From Rhizopus sp. PT2906 (lineage: Eukaryota; Mucoromycota; Mucoromycetes; Mucorales; Rhizopodaceae), in the NCBI GenBank assembly GCA_025529335.1, contig JAMYHX010000651.1, positions 1 to 19,311 on the forward strand: a DNA stretch of 19,311 bases. Direction: 5' to 3'. Position 1 is the first letter of the stretch, and the number at the start of each line of letters is the position of its first letter. Below the pieces are notes generated by a model. The model ran no database searches. It was not told the DNA's origin and saw only the letters and a program-made list of their open reading frames with translations. The position numbers and the translations under genes were made by a program. Below, in pieces: positions 1 to 10,100 of the stretch.

Positions 1-110
1 GAAGAATATGAATTGGATATGCACTCAGTCATTTTGATACAATAAAATAATAAAGAAAAAAAAAAAGAAGAAAAAAAGGGTTAAAAAAGACGGCTTGGGC
101 GCAAAATTAT

Positions 111-1012
111 TTATTTTTTCTGAGTGTATGATATCATGTGTTTTAATAAGGGGTAAAATACAGTTTCCATTTCAGTTGTTCTTCTTGGAAAATTCCACTT
201 GTTGCTTTGCTCAATTTGGCTTTTAAAAATCCCTTGATACACATTATTTTTTTCTTTTTGTTGCTTTTTATCATTTAAACGTAAAGTGTCTATTGAAGCC
301 ACAAAATTAGCTGGTAATACAAATTGAGTAGTTGTTATTTGTATCTATGACGCTAATGACGAGATCTTTATAGCCACTAGCCAACAAAGTGTACGTAACC
401 TCTTGTTTTTGATGTAATGATATTTTGTGAGATAGGATAAACTCTTGATATAGTCTTTTTTAAACTTTTTTATAACTTATCAGACCACACACATGGATGT
501 CTTCATATAGCTCGCAATGGAAATTATTATACTAGTGCCACTTTTCTTTATTCTTAAATAATATATATAAATTATTACCTTACTAGGTAATCATATTGTG
601 ATAATCTATAAATATATACACTTCTATGAATGGGATTAGACTATTCAAGAATAACAATAATTAAATAATGAACAATTAAGACAGACTAAATACAGGAAAA
701 AGTGATATAGATTACACAAAACAGCCGAGAAAGGAAAACATTAATTTCAGCCAACCAGATTATTCCAGTGATGTATCTAGCGAGGCACACACATCTGAAC
801 CGATGTAGCACCACAATATTAATTTTCTTTTTTTTTCTTTCTGGTTACTATCTGTGTCTACTTCCTTTATCACCATACAATACTTTATTATAATATGAAA
901 TTTACTTCATCAAGAGGTAGTAGTCTTTTTCTACATCACGTACTGCAAGTTCAAAGAAGAGTTTATCATCAATCATGACTAACACCATGTCAGAGATAAT
1001 TATGGAAGCACT
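111..1012 (-). pseudogene. Possible decayed gene fragments, unknown family
   Basis: Several stop-free stretches on the minus strand lie in succession: 1012-902, 775-686, 560-480, 459-307 and 344-111. The first begins right after an acceptor-like TTCTTTAG and contains MVLVMIDDKLFFELAVRDVE; it could end at a GTAAAT donor. The fourth contains GYKDLVISVIDTNNNYS and overlaps the fifth (TTTQFVLPANFVASIDTL, then a Lys/Gln-rich stretch to a stop at 111) in another frame, as expected if one frameshift near 310-345 had split one coding sequence. No single set of splice sites joins all the pieces and I recognise no domain. AT-rich DNA gives other plausible-looking short frames by chance, so this is weak. 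It may be remains of a multicopy or mobile-element-linked gene, but that is a guess. Confidence 0.22.
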
Positions 1013-1140
1013 CTAAAGAACAATGCAGATCGATCGCTCACGTACTACTTTTATGGATGATTGGTTTCTGATTCGATCTTTTTTTTTTTTTACCTTTTAT
1101 CTTGGTATCTCTCTCTATCCTGGTAGCTATCTAAACGCGT

Positions 1141-1826
1141 TTGAGCACACCCTTTTTTGAAAACAATGCTGTAAATGGCAAAATGATCAACAATGATAGA
1201 ACGTACTCTTATACTACAAGCACAGCTTCTCTTCTATTCCCTTTGTCATTGCCAGAGGACGCTCTTCTGACTTGTCCTACTGCCACAGATACGCGTCCAG
1301 TCTTTCACAATGGTATGTTTTCTCTAAAACACTGCTATAAAGACAATACTTGCAAGAATTTTTTCGCAAGCAGAAAATTCCAGTCATTCAAACAAAAAAA
1401 AAAGGCAAGTGCATCTTCTTGCATATCTGTCGAATGTAGCAAATGTGTTGGATAGGAACGGAATGAAAAGGTCATAGATAATTATATGTATATCACTCCA
1501 TTTCATCTACCATTCCTTATTGAAGGAATTGTGGTCCAAGTTAAAGTCTGATATTAAACGTCATGAGCTTAAGGCAGATGATATAGACAGAATGATATCA
1601 TCAATAAAAAAATGTAAAGGGATCTTTTGCTCTTCTTTTAAATGAGTTTCCTAGTTACGCATTCTTTTCAAATAGCTCCGTTCTAGAATATCAGATGACA
1701 CATGATTTGCGACTATCTTGCATGAACTTGAATATCATCACCACCTTAATCCCAGCCATAAAAATTACTTCAATGGCTATTCAGATCTCCCATAACAGTG
1801 TTGTTGACACGCAGTCTAAGATGTAA
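1141..1826 (+). pseudogene. Possible decayed gene fragments, unknown function
   Basis: Three stop-free plus-strand stretches follow one another in three frames: 1141-1455 (104 codons, no in-frame ATG until 1183), 1478-1645 (with LLKELWSKLKSDIKRHELKA) and 1608-1826 (with GSFALLLNEFPSYAF, ending AKG-ATG-TAA). The second and third overlap around an A7 run near 1606-1612, where a one-base slip would join them. The end of the first contains CISVECSKCVG. I see no known domain, no clear start and no splice pair that joins first and second in frame. The reading could be a broken gene or chance open frames; I lean slightly to broken gene because three consecutive stop-free stretches share a strand. 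Confidence 0.22.
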
Positions 1827-2115
1827 TAAAAGTATCACGTGCCATAATAGTCTTTTATATACTTTTGGGTTTCTATGGATACGACGAATGTGTACCTTAT
1901 TACTAAATAAAATTTCTTAATTTATTAAACATGCATGAATAAAGGCATTCTCATTTTTTCCTTCTCCGCTTGCCGTGTGAGCCCGTAATGATGATGCATC
2001 TTAAAGTATCACGACTGACTTTTTTGTATCTCCCCTTTTATATTCCATTTTATATTTTTTACTCTTTTCCTTTTTCTTTTTTTTTTTTTTTTTTTTTGGT
2101 CCGAGATAAATAACA
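1827..2115 (+). promoter_or_regulatory. Upstream region of the DCAF7-type gene, with T21 tract
   Basis: This stretch precedes the WD40 gene start at 2116. It holds a CACGTG E-box core at 1836-1841, an AT-rich middle part, a pyrimidine-rich block from about 2045, an uninterrupted run of 21 T at 2077-2097, and a short AT-rich leader directly before the ATG. Pyrimidine tracts just before start codons recur at several genes here (APRT, exportin, E2F). Promoter function is inferred from position only. Confidence 0.4.
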
Positions 2116-3558
2116 ATGGACACATCAAGACAGTATAATAATTATCCTTATCGCCAAGATACACTACAGCCACAACAACCACTTATACCTACAAAAGAGA
2201 TATATCAGTATGACGCACCATGGTTAATATATGCCCTTGATTGGTGCAAGACACCTATTGAGCAAAAAAGCTTTAGATTGGCTATTGGTAGCTTTATTGA
2301 AGACAGTAATAATAAGGTAGACATATAAACCTTGTCATGAGGGACGTTACTAAAAAGCCAAGTTAGTTACAAATCATATCTCGTACAGACTTGCTTGACC
2401 ATGTTCCTCCTTCAAGAAATGATTTTACTGCAGTAGCTGAAGCTGATTCGTATTATCCAATTACCAAAGTGCTATGGGAACCAAGAAAGGTAAAAATATA
2501 TATCTTGTCATTACAATGTATTGATGTTTGTGTAGACAGATGCAAGAAGTAGTGACCTTTTAGCCACAACAGGAGATATTTTGAGAATATGGGAACTTGT
2601 AGATGATCCAAGATATGGTCCAACCAATAGTATCACGACAAAAAATAATAGTAATAGCTATGTACATACACCACAACAATTAGTCAAGAAAGCAGAACTT
2701 GTCAATGTAAGTCATTTCGTTTAAGGAGAATAGTGATTTAGATGATATAATAGATGAAGCAATCCGACTTTTCTGCACCACTTACTTCGTTTGATTGGAA
2801 TGAGACGGATCCTTCTTTGATAGTAACATCAAGTATTGACACAACTTGCACAGTGTGGAATGTAGAAACCAATCAAGCAAAGACACAGTTGATTGCACAT
2901 GATAGTGATGTTTATGATGTCGCATTTATGCATGGTTCGGCTGATACGTTTGCTAGTGTGGGCGCAGATGGTTCGGTTCGACTGTTTGACCTAAGGTAAA
3001 TATAAAAACAAAAAAAAAAAAAACGTATAGTGGCACCATATCCCCGAATGTTTATATTTATTCCCCCCAAAAAAAAATAGATCTTTGGAACATTCGACCA
3101 TCTTATACGAGACACAACCTGTGCCTAATACGACGCCCAACAGGATGCATAATTCAGTTCCCTTGCTACGTTTACAGTTTAGTCGAATGAATTCAAACCT
3201 TTTGGCCACATTTCATATGGATTCTTCATCAGTGCAGATATTAGACATCCGTTATCCAAGTGCACCTATAGCAGAATTGTGCAAGAGTCATAGTGGAAGT
3301 ATCAACTGTATCTCATGGTCACCTACAGAGCCTGGACAGATAGTAACTGGAGGTGATGACTCACAGGTACTTGTCTGGAATATAAATCAGAATGAACCAA
3401 GAAATAGTTACTATAATCATCAACCACCACGTACTATACAAGATCCACTCTTGGCTTATGTGGCAGATGCCGAAGTCAATTCACTCACATGGAGTAAATC
3501 ATGTCCAGACTGGATTGGAGTAGGCTTTGGAAAGACAGTTCAGGCTCTTCGAGTTTAA
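2116..3558 (+). CDS. WD40-repeat protein of the DCAF7/WDR68/AN11 family
   Basis: Five exons, 2116-2316, 2367-2489, 2536-2706, 2754-2995 and 3081-3558, join in phase to 404 codons plus stop. Members of this family (human DCAF7, plant TTG1/AN11) are WD40 scaffolds that bind DYRK/HIPK-type kinases and can act as CUL4-DDB1 substrate receptors. Diagnostic stretches are IGSFIEDSNNK at the end of exon 1, LLATTGDILRIWEL in exon 3, SAPLTSFDWNE, SSIDTTCTVWNVET, LIAHDSDVYDVAF and GADGSVRLFDLR in exon 4, then LEHSTILYE, DDSQVLVWNI and a C-terminal LRV in exon 5, all very close to what I remember of DCAF7. The protein is about 60 residues longer than human DCAF7, mainly from a Gln/Pro-rich N-terminus and an Asn/Ser-rich insert after exon 3's WD repeat. 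Intron 1 must use the TTAG acceptor ending at 2366; the CAG at 2385 breaks the frame. The family assignment is firm; the kinase partner in this organism is not shown. Confidence 0.93.
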
Positions 3559-3567
3559 TGTTTATTA

Positions 3568-4639
3568 TTATGATTTCCAAATAATGAAACAAGAAAACAG
3601 TAAAGAAAGAATGAACACTAAATAAAAATAAGAAAACAAAAGAAAGAAAAGGTTATATATGAAATCTTACCGACAATGAATCCCCAGTCTCTTATTCCAG
3701 CATAAATCTCATCTCGCTTCCAGACGATCTTTATCTTCTTTTCCAACTCCAATAGTCTTGTTTCGGCATTGATTGTCTTTCTATATTTATCAAATCTCGC
3801 CTTTTGAAGTAAATTCTTCTTTCTGTTATATTTCAGCTTGTCGCTATTATCGATAATAGTTGATTGATGAGCCTTCATCAAGGGTAAATTATTATGCAGG
3901 ATAGATTTCATAGACTGTGAATAGTTTTCGATTTGTTCATTTATATTGTTTAAACTGTGTATGAAATACATAATTTCTTCCTTCTTGATCTCGATCCTTC
4001 TCTTTTCATATTCGATCCTATCTTGAATACTTTGAATGTCTTTTTGATGTAGTTCAATCGCCTGTTCCATCGTTCTATTGTATTTTAGTATGCAACTACA
4101 CACATTTTTTTTTCTTTTCTTACTTGAATCTTTCGAGGGATATATCATCCAAAAGGATCTCTTTTCCTTCAATCGTGACTATGTCATCACTATCATTCTC
4201 TGATTCTGTCGTTGGTGGATCTAACTTGATAGTGACCCGTTTGATCGGCTTGGTTGTATTTGTTGAGATATCTAAATTTTCAATTTGACTATCTGGTATA
4301 GATCGATTGGCATCCATTATTTTTGAAGATACTATTATATATAAACAGTAAAGAACAGTTTCTTTTTAATATATAGTTCTTACCTCGCTCATCCGTTTCT
4401 TCATCACTTAAAAGACTATCATTAGCCAACCTTTTATAATCACGAACGAATCGTGTCTTGGTTGATTGTTGTCTTAGTTTATGTACGAAATTAGAAAAGG
4501 TAGGTCGTTTAGCAAGTACAGGTTGAAGGGTATTATAAGGGTTTAAACAGGAGGTATTAGCAATTTGGTTTAATGAGGGTGCATTTTGTTCTTCATTACT
4601 CTTTCGTTTGATGAAAGTATGCACTTCATCAAACTCCAT
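3568..4639 (-). CDS. Coiled-coil protein with hydrophobic C-terminal tail, unknown function
   Basis: Exons 4639-4384, 4331-4124, 4095-3671 and 3617-3568 join in phase to 312 codons plus stop. I do not recognise the family. The N-terminal half is polar and probably disordered, with the basic stretch KTRFVRDYKRLANDS and an acidic ESENDSDD patch. Residues from about 155 to 290 are charged and helical (QSIQDRIEYEKRRIEIKKEE, later TRLLELEKKIKIVWKRDE), typical of a coiled coil. The last intron, 3618-3670 (53 nt, GTAAGA to TTTAG), is optional on sequence grounds: splicing gives the tail FIVVFILSLLFSCFIIWKS, while reading through gives a different hydrophobic tail ending at 3618. Either could act as a tail anchor. 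The start at 4639 is the first ATG of the open frame. It is transcribed towards the DCAF7-type gene and in the same direction as APRT, whose stop lies 113 bp upstream. Real coding status is supported by three introns with matching phase. Confidence 0.7.
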
Positions 4640-4752
4640 TATTATATGTGGGTATCTATTTACAAAAGAAAAAAAGAAAAAAGGCAAAAATTACACAAAT
4701 GCAAACACACACTTTGTCTTTATGCGTAAATAAAAGGAATATTTTTTTTTTT

Positions 4753-5343
4753 TTACAAATGAATCAAAGAATAAACAGGTGCATCTAATGTCTTGGAACC
4801 ATTTAAAAAGTCCAATTCCATAACAAATACGTATTCAACTGTCTTTGCATTACACTGCTTTACCAATTGTCCTGCTGCTGCTGCTGACCCACCAGTGGCA
4901 ATTAAATCATCAACAATGATCACACGATCACCTTCCTTGAGTGCAGACTTTTGTAATTCAAAGATGTCTTCTCCATATTCCTTTTGATACGTAGCTTGGA
5001 CACAGTCTCCAGGTAATTTACCTTGCTTACGAACAGGAACAAAGGCAGCTCCCAAACGAAGAGCAATCAAGGGTCCAAATAAGAAACCACGTGCATCAAG
5101 ACCAACAACGGCATCAATCTTTTCGGGATAAGTGGAATTGATATGATGAACAATGTTTGAGATAAGGGCTTCAACAGCTGTGGGGTCCTTGAATACGGGA
5201 AACATGTCCTTAAAGACAATACCCTAAATAAACATATAAGTATCGCGAATAAGCCATATATATATGTAGCTATATACCTTCTTTGGGAAGTCTTCATGAG
5301 TACCGAGAAGGTTCTTGATGCGTTCAATGTCGTGGTTGGTCAT
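4753..5343 (-). CDS. Adenine phosphoribosyltransferase
   Basis: Two exons, 5343-5278 and 5223-4753, join in phase 0 to 178 codons plus stop, the usual length for APRT. The enzyme converts adenine and PRPP to AMP and pyrophosphate in purine salvage, in the cytosol. Visible signatures are GIVFKDMFPVF at residues 23-33, GLDARGFLFGP near 63-73, the VPVRKQGKLPG flexible-loop region near 84-94, and the PRPP-binding VIIVDDLIATGGSAAA at about 123-138. The intron (5224-5277, 54 nt) sits between FPKK and GIVF, just before the conserved block. The ATG at 5343 is the only one in frame before that block, and a pyrimidine-rich tract (5353-5380 read on the minus strand) lies just before it. The gene is in tandem with the coiled-coil gene and divergent from the broken F-box gene. 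Identification is secure. Confidence 0.96.
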
Positions 5344-5622
5344 TTAAAAAGAGAAGAAGAGAAGAAGAAAAAAAAAAAGTTTATCTGAAATTAAAAAGTT
5401 TTTAAGGGGAGGCTTTTGTGTGCAATAGATTTAAATTGGGTGTGATCAAGTTTCTTGATAACCCCAATATCAAGATTGACTTGAACTATCTTGGCTTGGG
5501 GTCATGCTATTAGGCCATATTTTTGTGTTTTTAGCTTAAATTGAACAAAAGGATCTTATTTATCAATGAAAGAAGTGGCCACTCGATTAATAAAGTTACG
5601 CAATATCTTCTTTTTAATAAAA
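5344..5622. promoter_or_regulatory. Divergent spacer between APRT and the F-box-like gene
   Basis: This spacer separates the APRT start (minus) from the F-box reading frame (plus). Next to APRT it carries an A/GA-rich block at 5345-5380, that is, a pyrimidine tract on the APRT coding strand. The rest is AT-rich without recognised motifs. An upstream in-frame ATG at 5566 would add 19 residues to the F-box frame; I prefer the ATG at 5623 because the F-box begins soon after it. Confidence 0.35.
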
Positions 5623-6651
5623 ATGTCAAACAACAAGAATATTCCTTATGAAGTGTTGCGTCAAATATTCAAACATGCTGTAAAGAATTTAAATAATGCA
5701 CAACACTGGTTAGCACAATATCAACTAGTTTGCAAAAGTTGGGCACAGGCTGCAAGAGATTGTTTATATATTTCTGTCAAGTTTGATGACTATCTTGTTT
5801 TGATGGACTTTATACACTCTATGCAAAATTGGCATGTAAGCCACTTGACTCGAACTATCACCTTTGGATAGGCTTGAAGGAACTCTCCACGCCGGTACCC
5901 GATTATTCAGATTATATTCATGGATGTAAACTCCATCATGAACTCGCCATGGATAATCGTTCCACACCCACCCGTATCGAACGATTGATCAACTGTCATT
6001 CTTTAGAAATCTAACGCATTTAGTTATTGAACACACTTATCATTATTCGAGTCTTTTGGAATACGACGAGATTATCCAATGTTGTCTAAATTTAACATCT
6101 TTAACAATGCATAACAGCAAAATAGAAGCATTTCAGTCGTTAGTATCCAATAGTCCCAGGAGTTACAATATGCACTCAACGCAGCCACACACTAGAGTCA
6201 AGAAGCTAAAGTTAGCCTCCTTTGAAGAGAACTTTTTTTTTATATTATGAATAAATTCCCAAATCTTCAGACACTTCATTTATATTTTTATCCTGACCTT
6301 GATATGTCACCCATTGATGAGAATTCAACGAAAGATAATTATTACAAAGAAAATGGAGATGCGATTAGGCAATATCTAAGCAAGCTTCAGTATTACAAAG
6401 TTTGTAACCAAAATGGATTTTTTGTGATCAAGAAATATTTAAAGCATACACCTAATGCGCATATAGATCTTTTAATCACACCTTACCAAATACCGCAGCT
6501 TACTCTAACAAAGAACATTCTCAATCATAAGCTGAGTACAGGCTCATCAGAATGGGAAGAAAAATTCAAGCAGGTACTTAAAGAACATTATCAACACATC
6601 AACGCCTTTTCCCTGCATTTCCCTGATAATTATGAGGATACTGCAGCATGA
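5623..6651 (+). pseudogene. Broken F-box/LRR-like gene
   Basis: The first frame begins with MSNNKNIPYEVLRQIFKH and continues with LVCKSWAQAARDCLYISVKF, the pattern of an N-terminal F-box, the motif that docks on Skp1 in SCF ubiquitin ligases. It stops at 5869-5871. The continuation lies in other frames: 5829-6014 (GLKELSTPVPDYSDYIHGCK, RIERLINCHS), then about 5957-6250 (FRNLTHLVIEHTYHYSSLLE, LNLTSLTMHNSKIEAF), then 6247-6651 (FPNLQTLHLYFYPD to the final stop). The NLTHL, NLTSL and NLQTLHL pieces resemble degenerate leucine-rich repeats. The last break coincides with a T9 run at 6233-6241, where one extra T would restore continuity. I tested introns for the first two breaks (donor GTAAGC at 5836, acceptors at 5871, 5910 and 6005) and none keeps the frame. 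Either a pseudogene or several sequence errors; the neighbouring genes show no such errors, which favours a pseudogene. Confidence 0.65.
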
Positions 6652-7186
6652 AATGAATATATACATGCCACATGTACAGAAATGAAGCACTTCAAATACA
6701 TCATCTACGATTACGATTATTATTTATCCTCTTTAAGTAAAATAACAAAAGACGCGTTGTTGAGACAGAAAAAAATAGAGTCTAATTTAGGTCTCCGTTT
6801 TCCTTTATGAAGCCCTTAAAGCATGTTTAATATCTTTAATATTTCAAGTGCATTTTATGATATCTTCATCTTACTGCGGTGAGAAAAAAAAAGGTTCTTT
6901 GTTTCATAGAGCTGCATAATACTCTTTTTTTACGCGCGAATAAAACATTCAAATTGATGTTGTCATCAAAATGGAAATAAAGGACTTTCGAAGCATAAAA
7001 AGAAAGAGAGAAAAAGAGAGAGAGAAAAGATAAATGGAAAAAAAAAGGAGATAAGAAGGGACTTGATAGAAGAGAAAGAGAGAAGGTCACAGGACCCTTT
7101 TTTTCATATTATTATCTCCAGATTTTTCGTGTGCGCTACACATAATTTTTTTTTTCTTTTTATTTCTTTTCTTTTTGAAACCAAGC
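6652..7186 (+). promoter_or_regulatory. Intergenic region upstream of exportin-7 gene
   Basis: No gene is seen here. The left half is AT-rich. At 6752-6757 there is an ACGCGT (MCB-like) hexamer and at 6931-6940 TACGCGCGAA, whose reverse complement TTCGCGCG matches most of an E2F core. From about 6998 to 7091 the plus strand is strongly purine-rich (GA repeats). From 7146 to 7176 a T-rich pyrimidine tract runs up to 10 bp from the exportin ATG. Binding by any factor is inferred only. Confidence 0.35.
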
Positions 7187-10100
7187 ATGTCAGGACAAGA
7201 TGAGCGAATCATATACTTTTCGTCATTATGTGAACAACTTTATAATCCCAAAAGTCCAACCGAAGGAGAACAAGTTCAACGTGTGTTAGAAGCTAGTTTC
7301 CCCACCTTTTCTGATTCTTCCACGAATAACCCAGGACTTGACAACCTACCTACGTTTGGTATACGTACACCCACTGATACAGCCAACGCTTTAAGAATCT
7401 TACTAGAGAACTCACCCAACCCGTATGTTCAAACGTTTGCCTTATCAAGACTTAAACAGTTGGCCTTGGCTCAGTTCACTTTATTTGATAGAGACACCAA
7501 AATTCAATTACGTAAAAAATTATTCTATATCAACTATAAAATCATGCATTGATTATTTTTGCCGTAGGTACATTTTTGTTAGAGTATGCCTTTATTCATT
7601 ATGACTTGCAACCTTTTGTGATAAATCAGTTGGCAAGTGTACTGGCTTTGTTAACAAGATTTGGATGGTTGGATCATGAAGAGTATCAGCAAGTCTATAA
7701 AGATATGACACAATTCCTCCAGGTACACATGATATAGTTTTGAATCTTTATCTCTAATACAAATCTCAGGCATCTGCTGAACATCGTATTGTTGGATTAC
7801 AAATATTAGCAGTGATCGTGCAAGATATGAATTCGGCTGTGGTACCTAAATACGCTGCCAAGTTTAGAAAAGCATGTAAGTACGTGTGTATGTGTCTATC
7901 CATTTGATTTTTCTTACGCAATTCTGAATAAACAGCTGCGGGACTAAGGGATACACAACTGTTTGATATCTTTAAGAATGCATTTGAATTATTAAAGAAT
8001 CTGATTTCAAGATCGATACCATTTGAATTAGGTAAGTACTTGTGTACACATGTGTTCTATGTTACTCATACAAAAAAAACAAGCTGGACAAGAGGATCGA
8101 ACAAAAGACGCCACATTGGACTTGCTTTGCAAATGTTTACTCTATGATTTTTCTGGTACAACCATAGATGAATCAGGTGAAGAGACAGGCACCATTCAGG
8201 TAACAAGGAAAAAATGAAAATAAAGAAAAAAAAAGGGACTCATGATCCCTAGATTCCATCCACATGGAGACCCTTGGTCGAAAATGACGAATTCCTTCCT
8301 ACTTTCTTCAAAGCATACGATGTCTTTCAACCAGCACACGCCAAAAAGGTCATGGACTGTCTTGTTCAGATCGTAGCCACACGTAAGGGCATGTTTAGCG
8401 GAGAAGACGAGCGCACCAAGTTCATTACGACCATCATGCAAGGTATACGTAACATTATCCTCAGTCTGCGACATATAGACGACGCCGACTGTTATAACGG
8501 ATTTTGTCGATTGCTGCAACGGTTTAGAACGGCAGTCACTTTGAACGATCTGGCAGAGATGCCTGGGTATATCGAATGGATCGAACTTGTCGGCACCTTT
8601 ACACAGAATGCATTTCAGACCAACACTAGCTTCCATCTGCTTCGATTCTGGTACAAGATTGTGGAAGGCATGAGCTATTTCCAACAGCTAGGAGAAAAGA
8701 CGGTCAAGAAGCTTCAGGAAATTACAGTGCAGCTCGTAAGGACGTTCATGACCACGCATCTTGCTGCGGTGGGAGGTGAGATGATGTGGGATGAGAATCC
8801 GCTAGAGGAAGAAGATAGCTTGGTAGAATCATTGAGTATGTTGGGACAAATTGCAAGGTGTCAGTATGAGCAGTCATGTGCAGTTCTCATCGAGCTCTTT
8901 GACCCCATTGCTGCCGATTATCAGGAATTCATTAGTCAAGCGAGCATGGCGGGTGTGAATCAGGAGAGTATAAAAGAGGCTATTGATATGTATGAATCCA
9001 AATTTGCTTGGCTTGTCTACTTTATGGCAGTGTTCATTGGTAATCGACCTGTAAGTGTTTATGAAACATGCAGAAAGTAAGAAACTTACATATAGAGTGT
9101 AGGCATATCTTAGCTCAGATGAAAGCGATGCAGCAGATGGTGAATTGATTACAAAGGCAATTCAGCTGATGGAAACAAATCAAGCCCTTGTTCAAGACAA
9201 TCGTGTCTTTTTGAGCAAGAGATTGGATACTGCACTCGTCTACTTTTTCTCTCAGTATAGACGGTCGTATGTAGGCGAAGCAAATGCAAAGGAAGTTTAC
9301 AAGAAGCCAAATGAAGTATTTGGAATTGAAGATCAATCAGATATGCTCAATTTGATCATGCGTAAAATGTACGTCGACCTAAAAAAAAAAGGGGGAACAG
9401 GGAAATTAACTATGATACATAGCATCACCAACTTACAGTGCTGGGGCGAGGATACTCATGTAATATGGAAAACACTCGACCTATTCAATGAACTTGCAAG
9501 TGGATACAGTGCCCTAAAGAGTCTACGAAAGATCGAATCGATGACACTGTTAATGCAAAATCACTTATCAACCGAATTTACCTTTCTTCACAATTCTGAT
9601 AAACATCAAAGAAATCGTATGCTTTACTATCAAATACTTTGTAAGATCTTGTTTGCGGAGGATAATAATGAAGCCGAGTTTTATGAGTTTATGAAGCCGT
9701 TTGAAGACAGACTGAATGAATTATCGTTGCTTTCTACAAGGGAGGAGTTTCAGCAGCCTCAAGTTCAGGTAAAAAGCACAAACCAAATGTATTGTTCGTA
9801 ACTCACAAAAAACAGCGCGCCATCATTGACTTGTTTCTTGATTTAAGAGGATTCATTGAGCCCATTCAAAGTCGTCGCAGCTTTTTGTTATTCTTTGACT
9901 GGTTCTATCCAGATTATATGCCGATTTTATTAAGAGCCGTCGAAGCTTGGTCACCGGATCCATTGACCTATCCATTGCTCAAGTTTGTTGGAGAACTTGT
10001 GCAAAACAAAAGCCAGCGGTTGAATTTGGACATCTCTTCGCCGAACGGTGTCCTTTTGTTCCGTGATGCTAGTCAGTTGATATGCAGCTATGGGCAACAG

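Noticed and set aside
1983..2017. Box C (ATGATGA) and box D (CTGA) of a possible snoRNA
   Set aside because: The boxes are only about 25 nt apart and there is no terminal stem, so it is too short for a C/D snoRNA.
2367..2390. CAG acceptor at 2384-2386 for intron 1 of the DCAF7-type gene
   Set aside because: It shifts the frame and meets no conserved sequence; the TTAG acceptor at 2366 gives phase 0 and the expected LQIIS continuation.
5836..5871. Short intron GTAAGC...GGATAG in the F-box-like gene
   Set aside because: It is 36 nt, shorter than any accepted intron here, and is followed in frame by GCT TGA, a stop.
8196..8684. 162-codon minus-strand frame opposite the exportin gene
   Set aside because: It lies antisense to exons 6 and flanking intron of exportin-7, which explain the sequence; it is a shadow frame.
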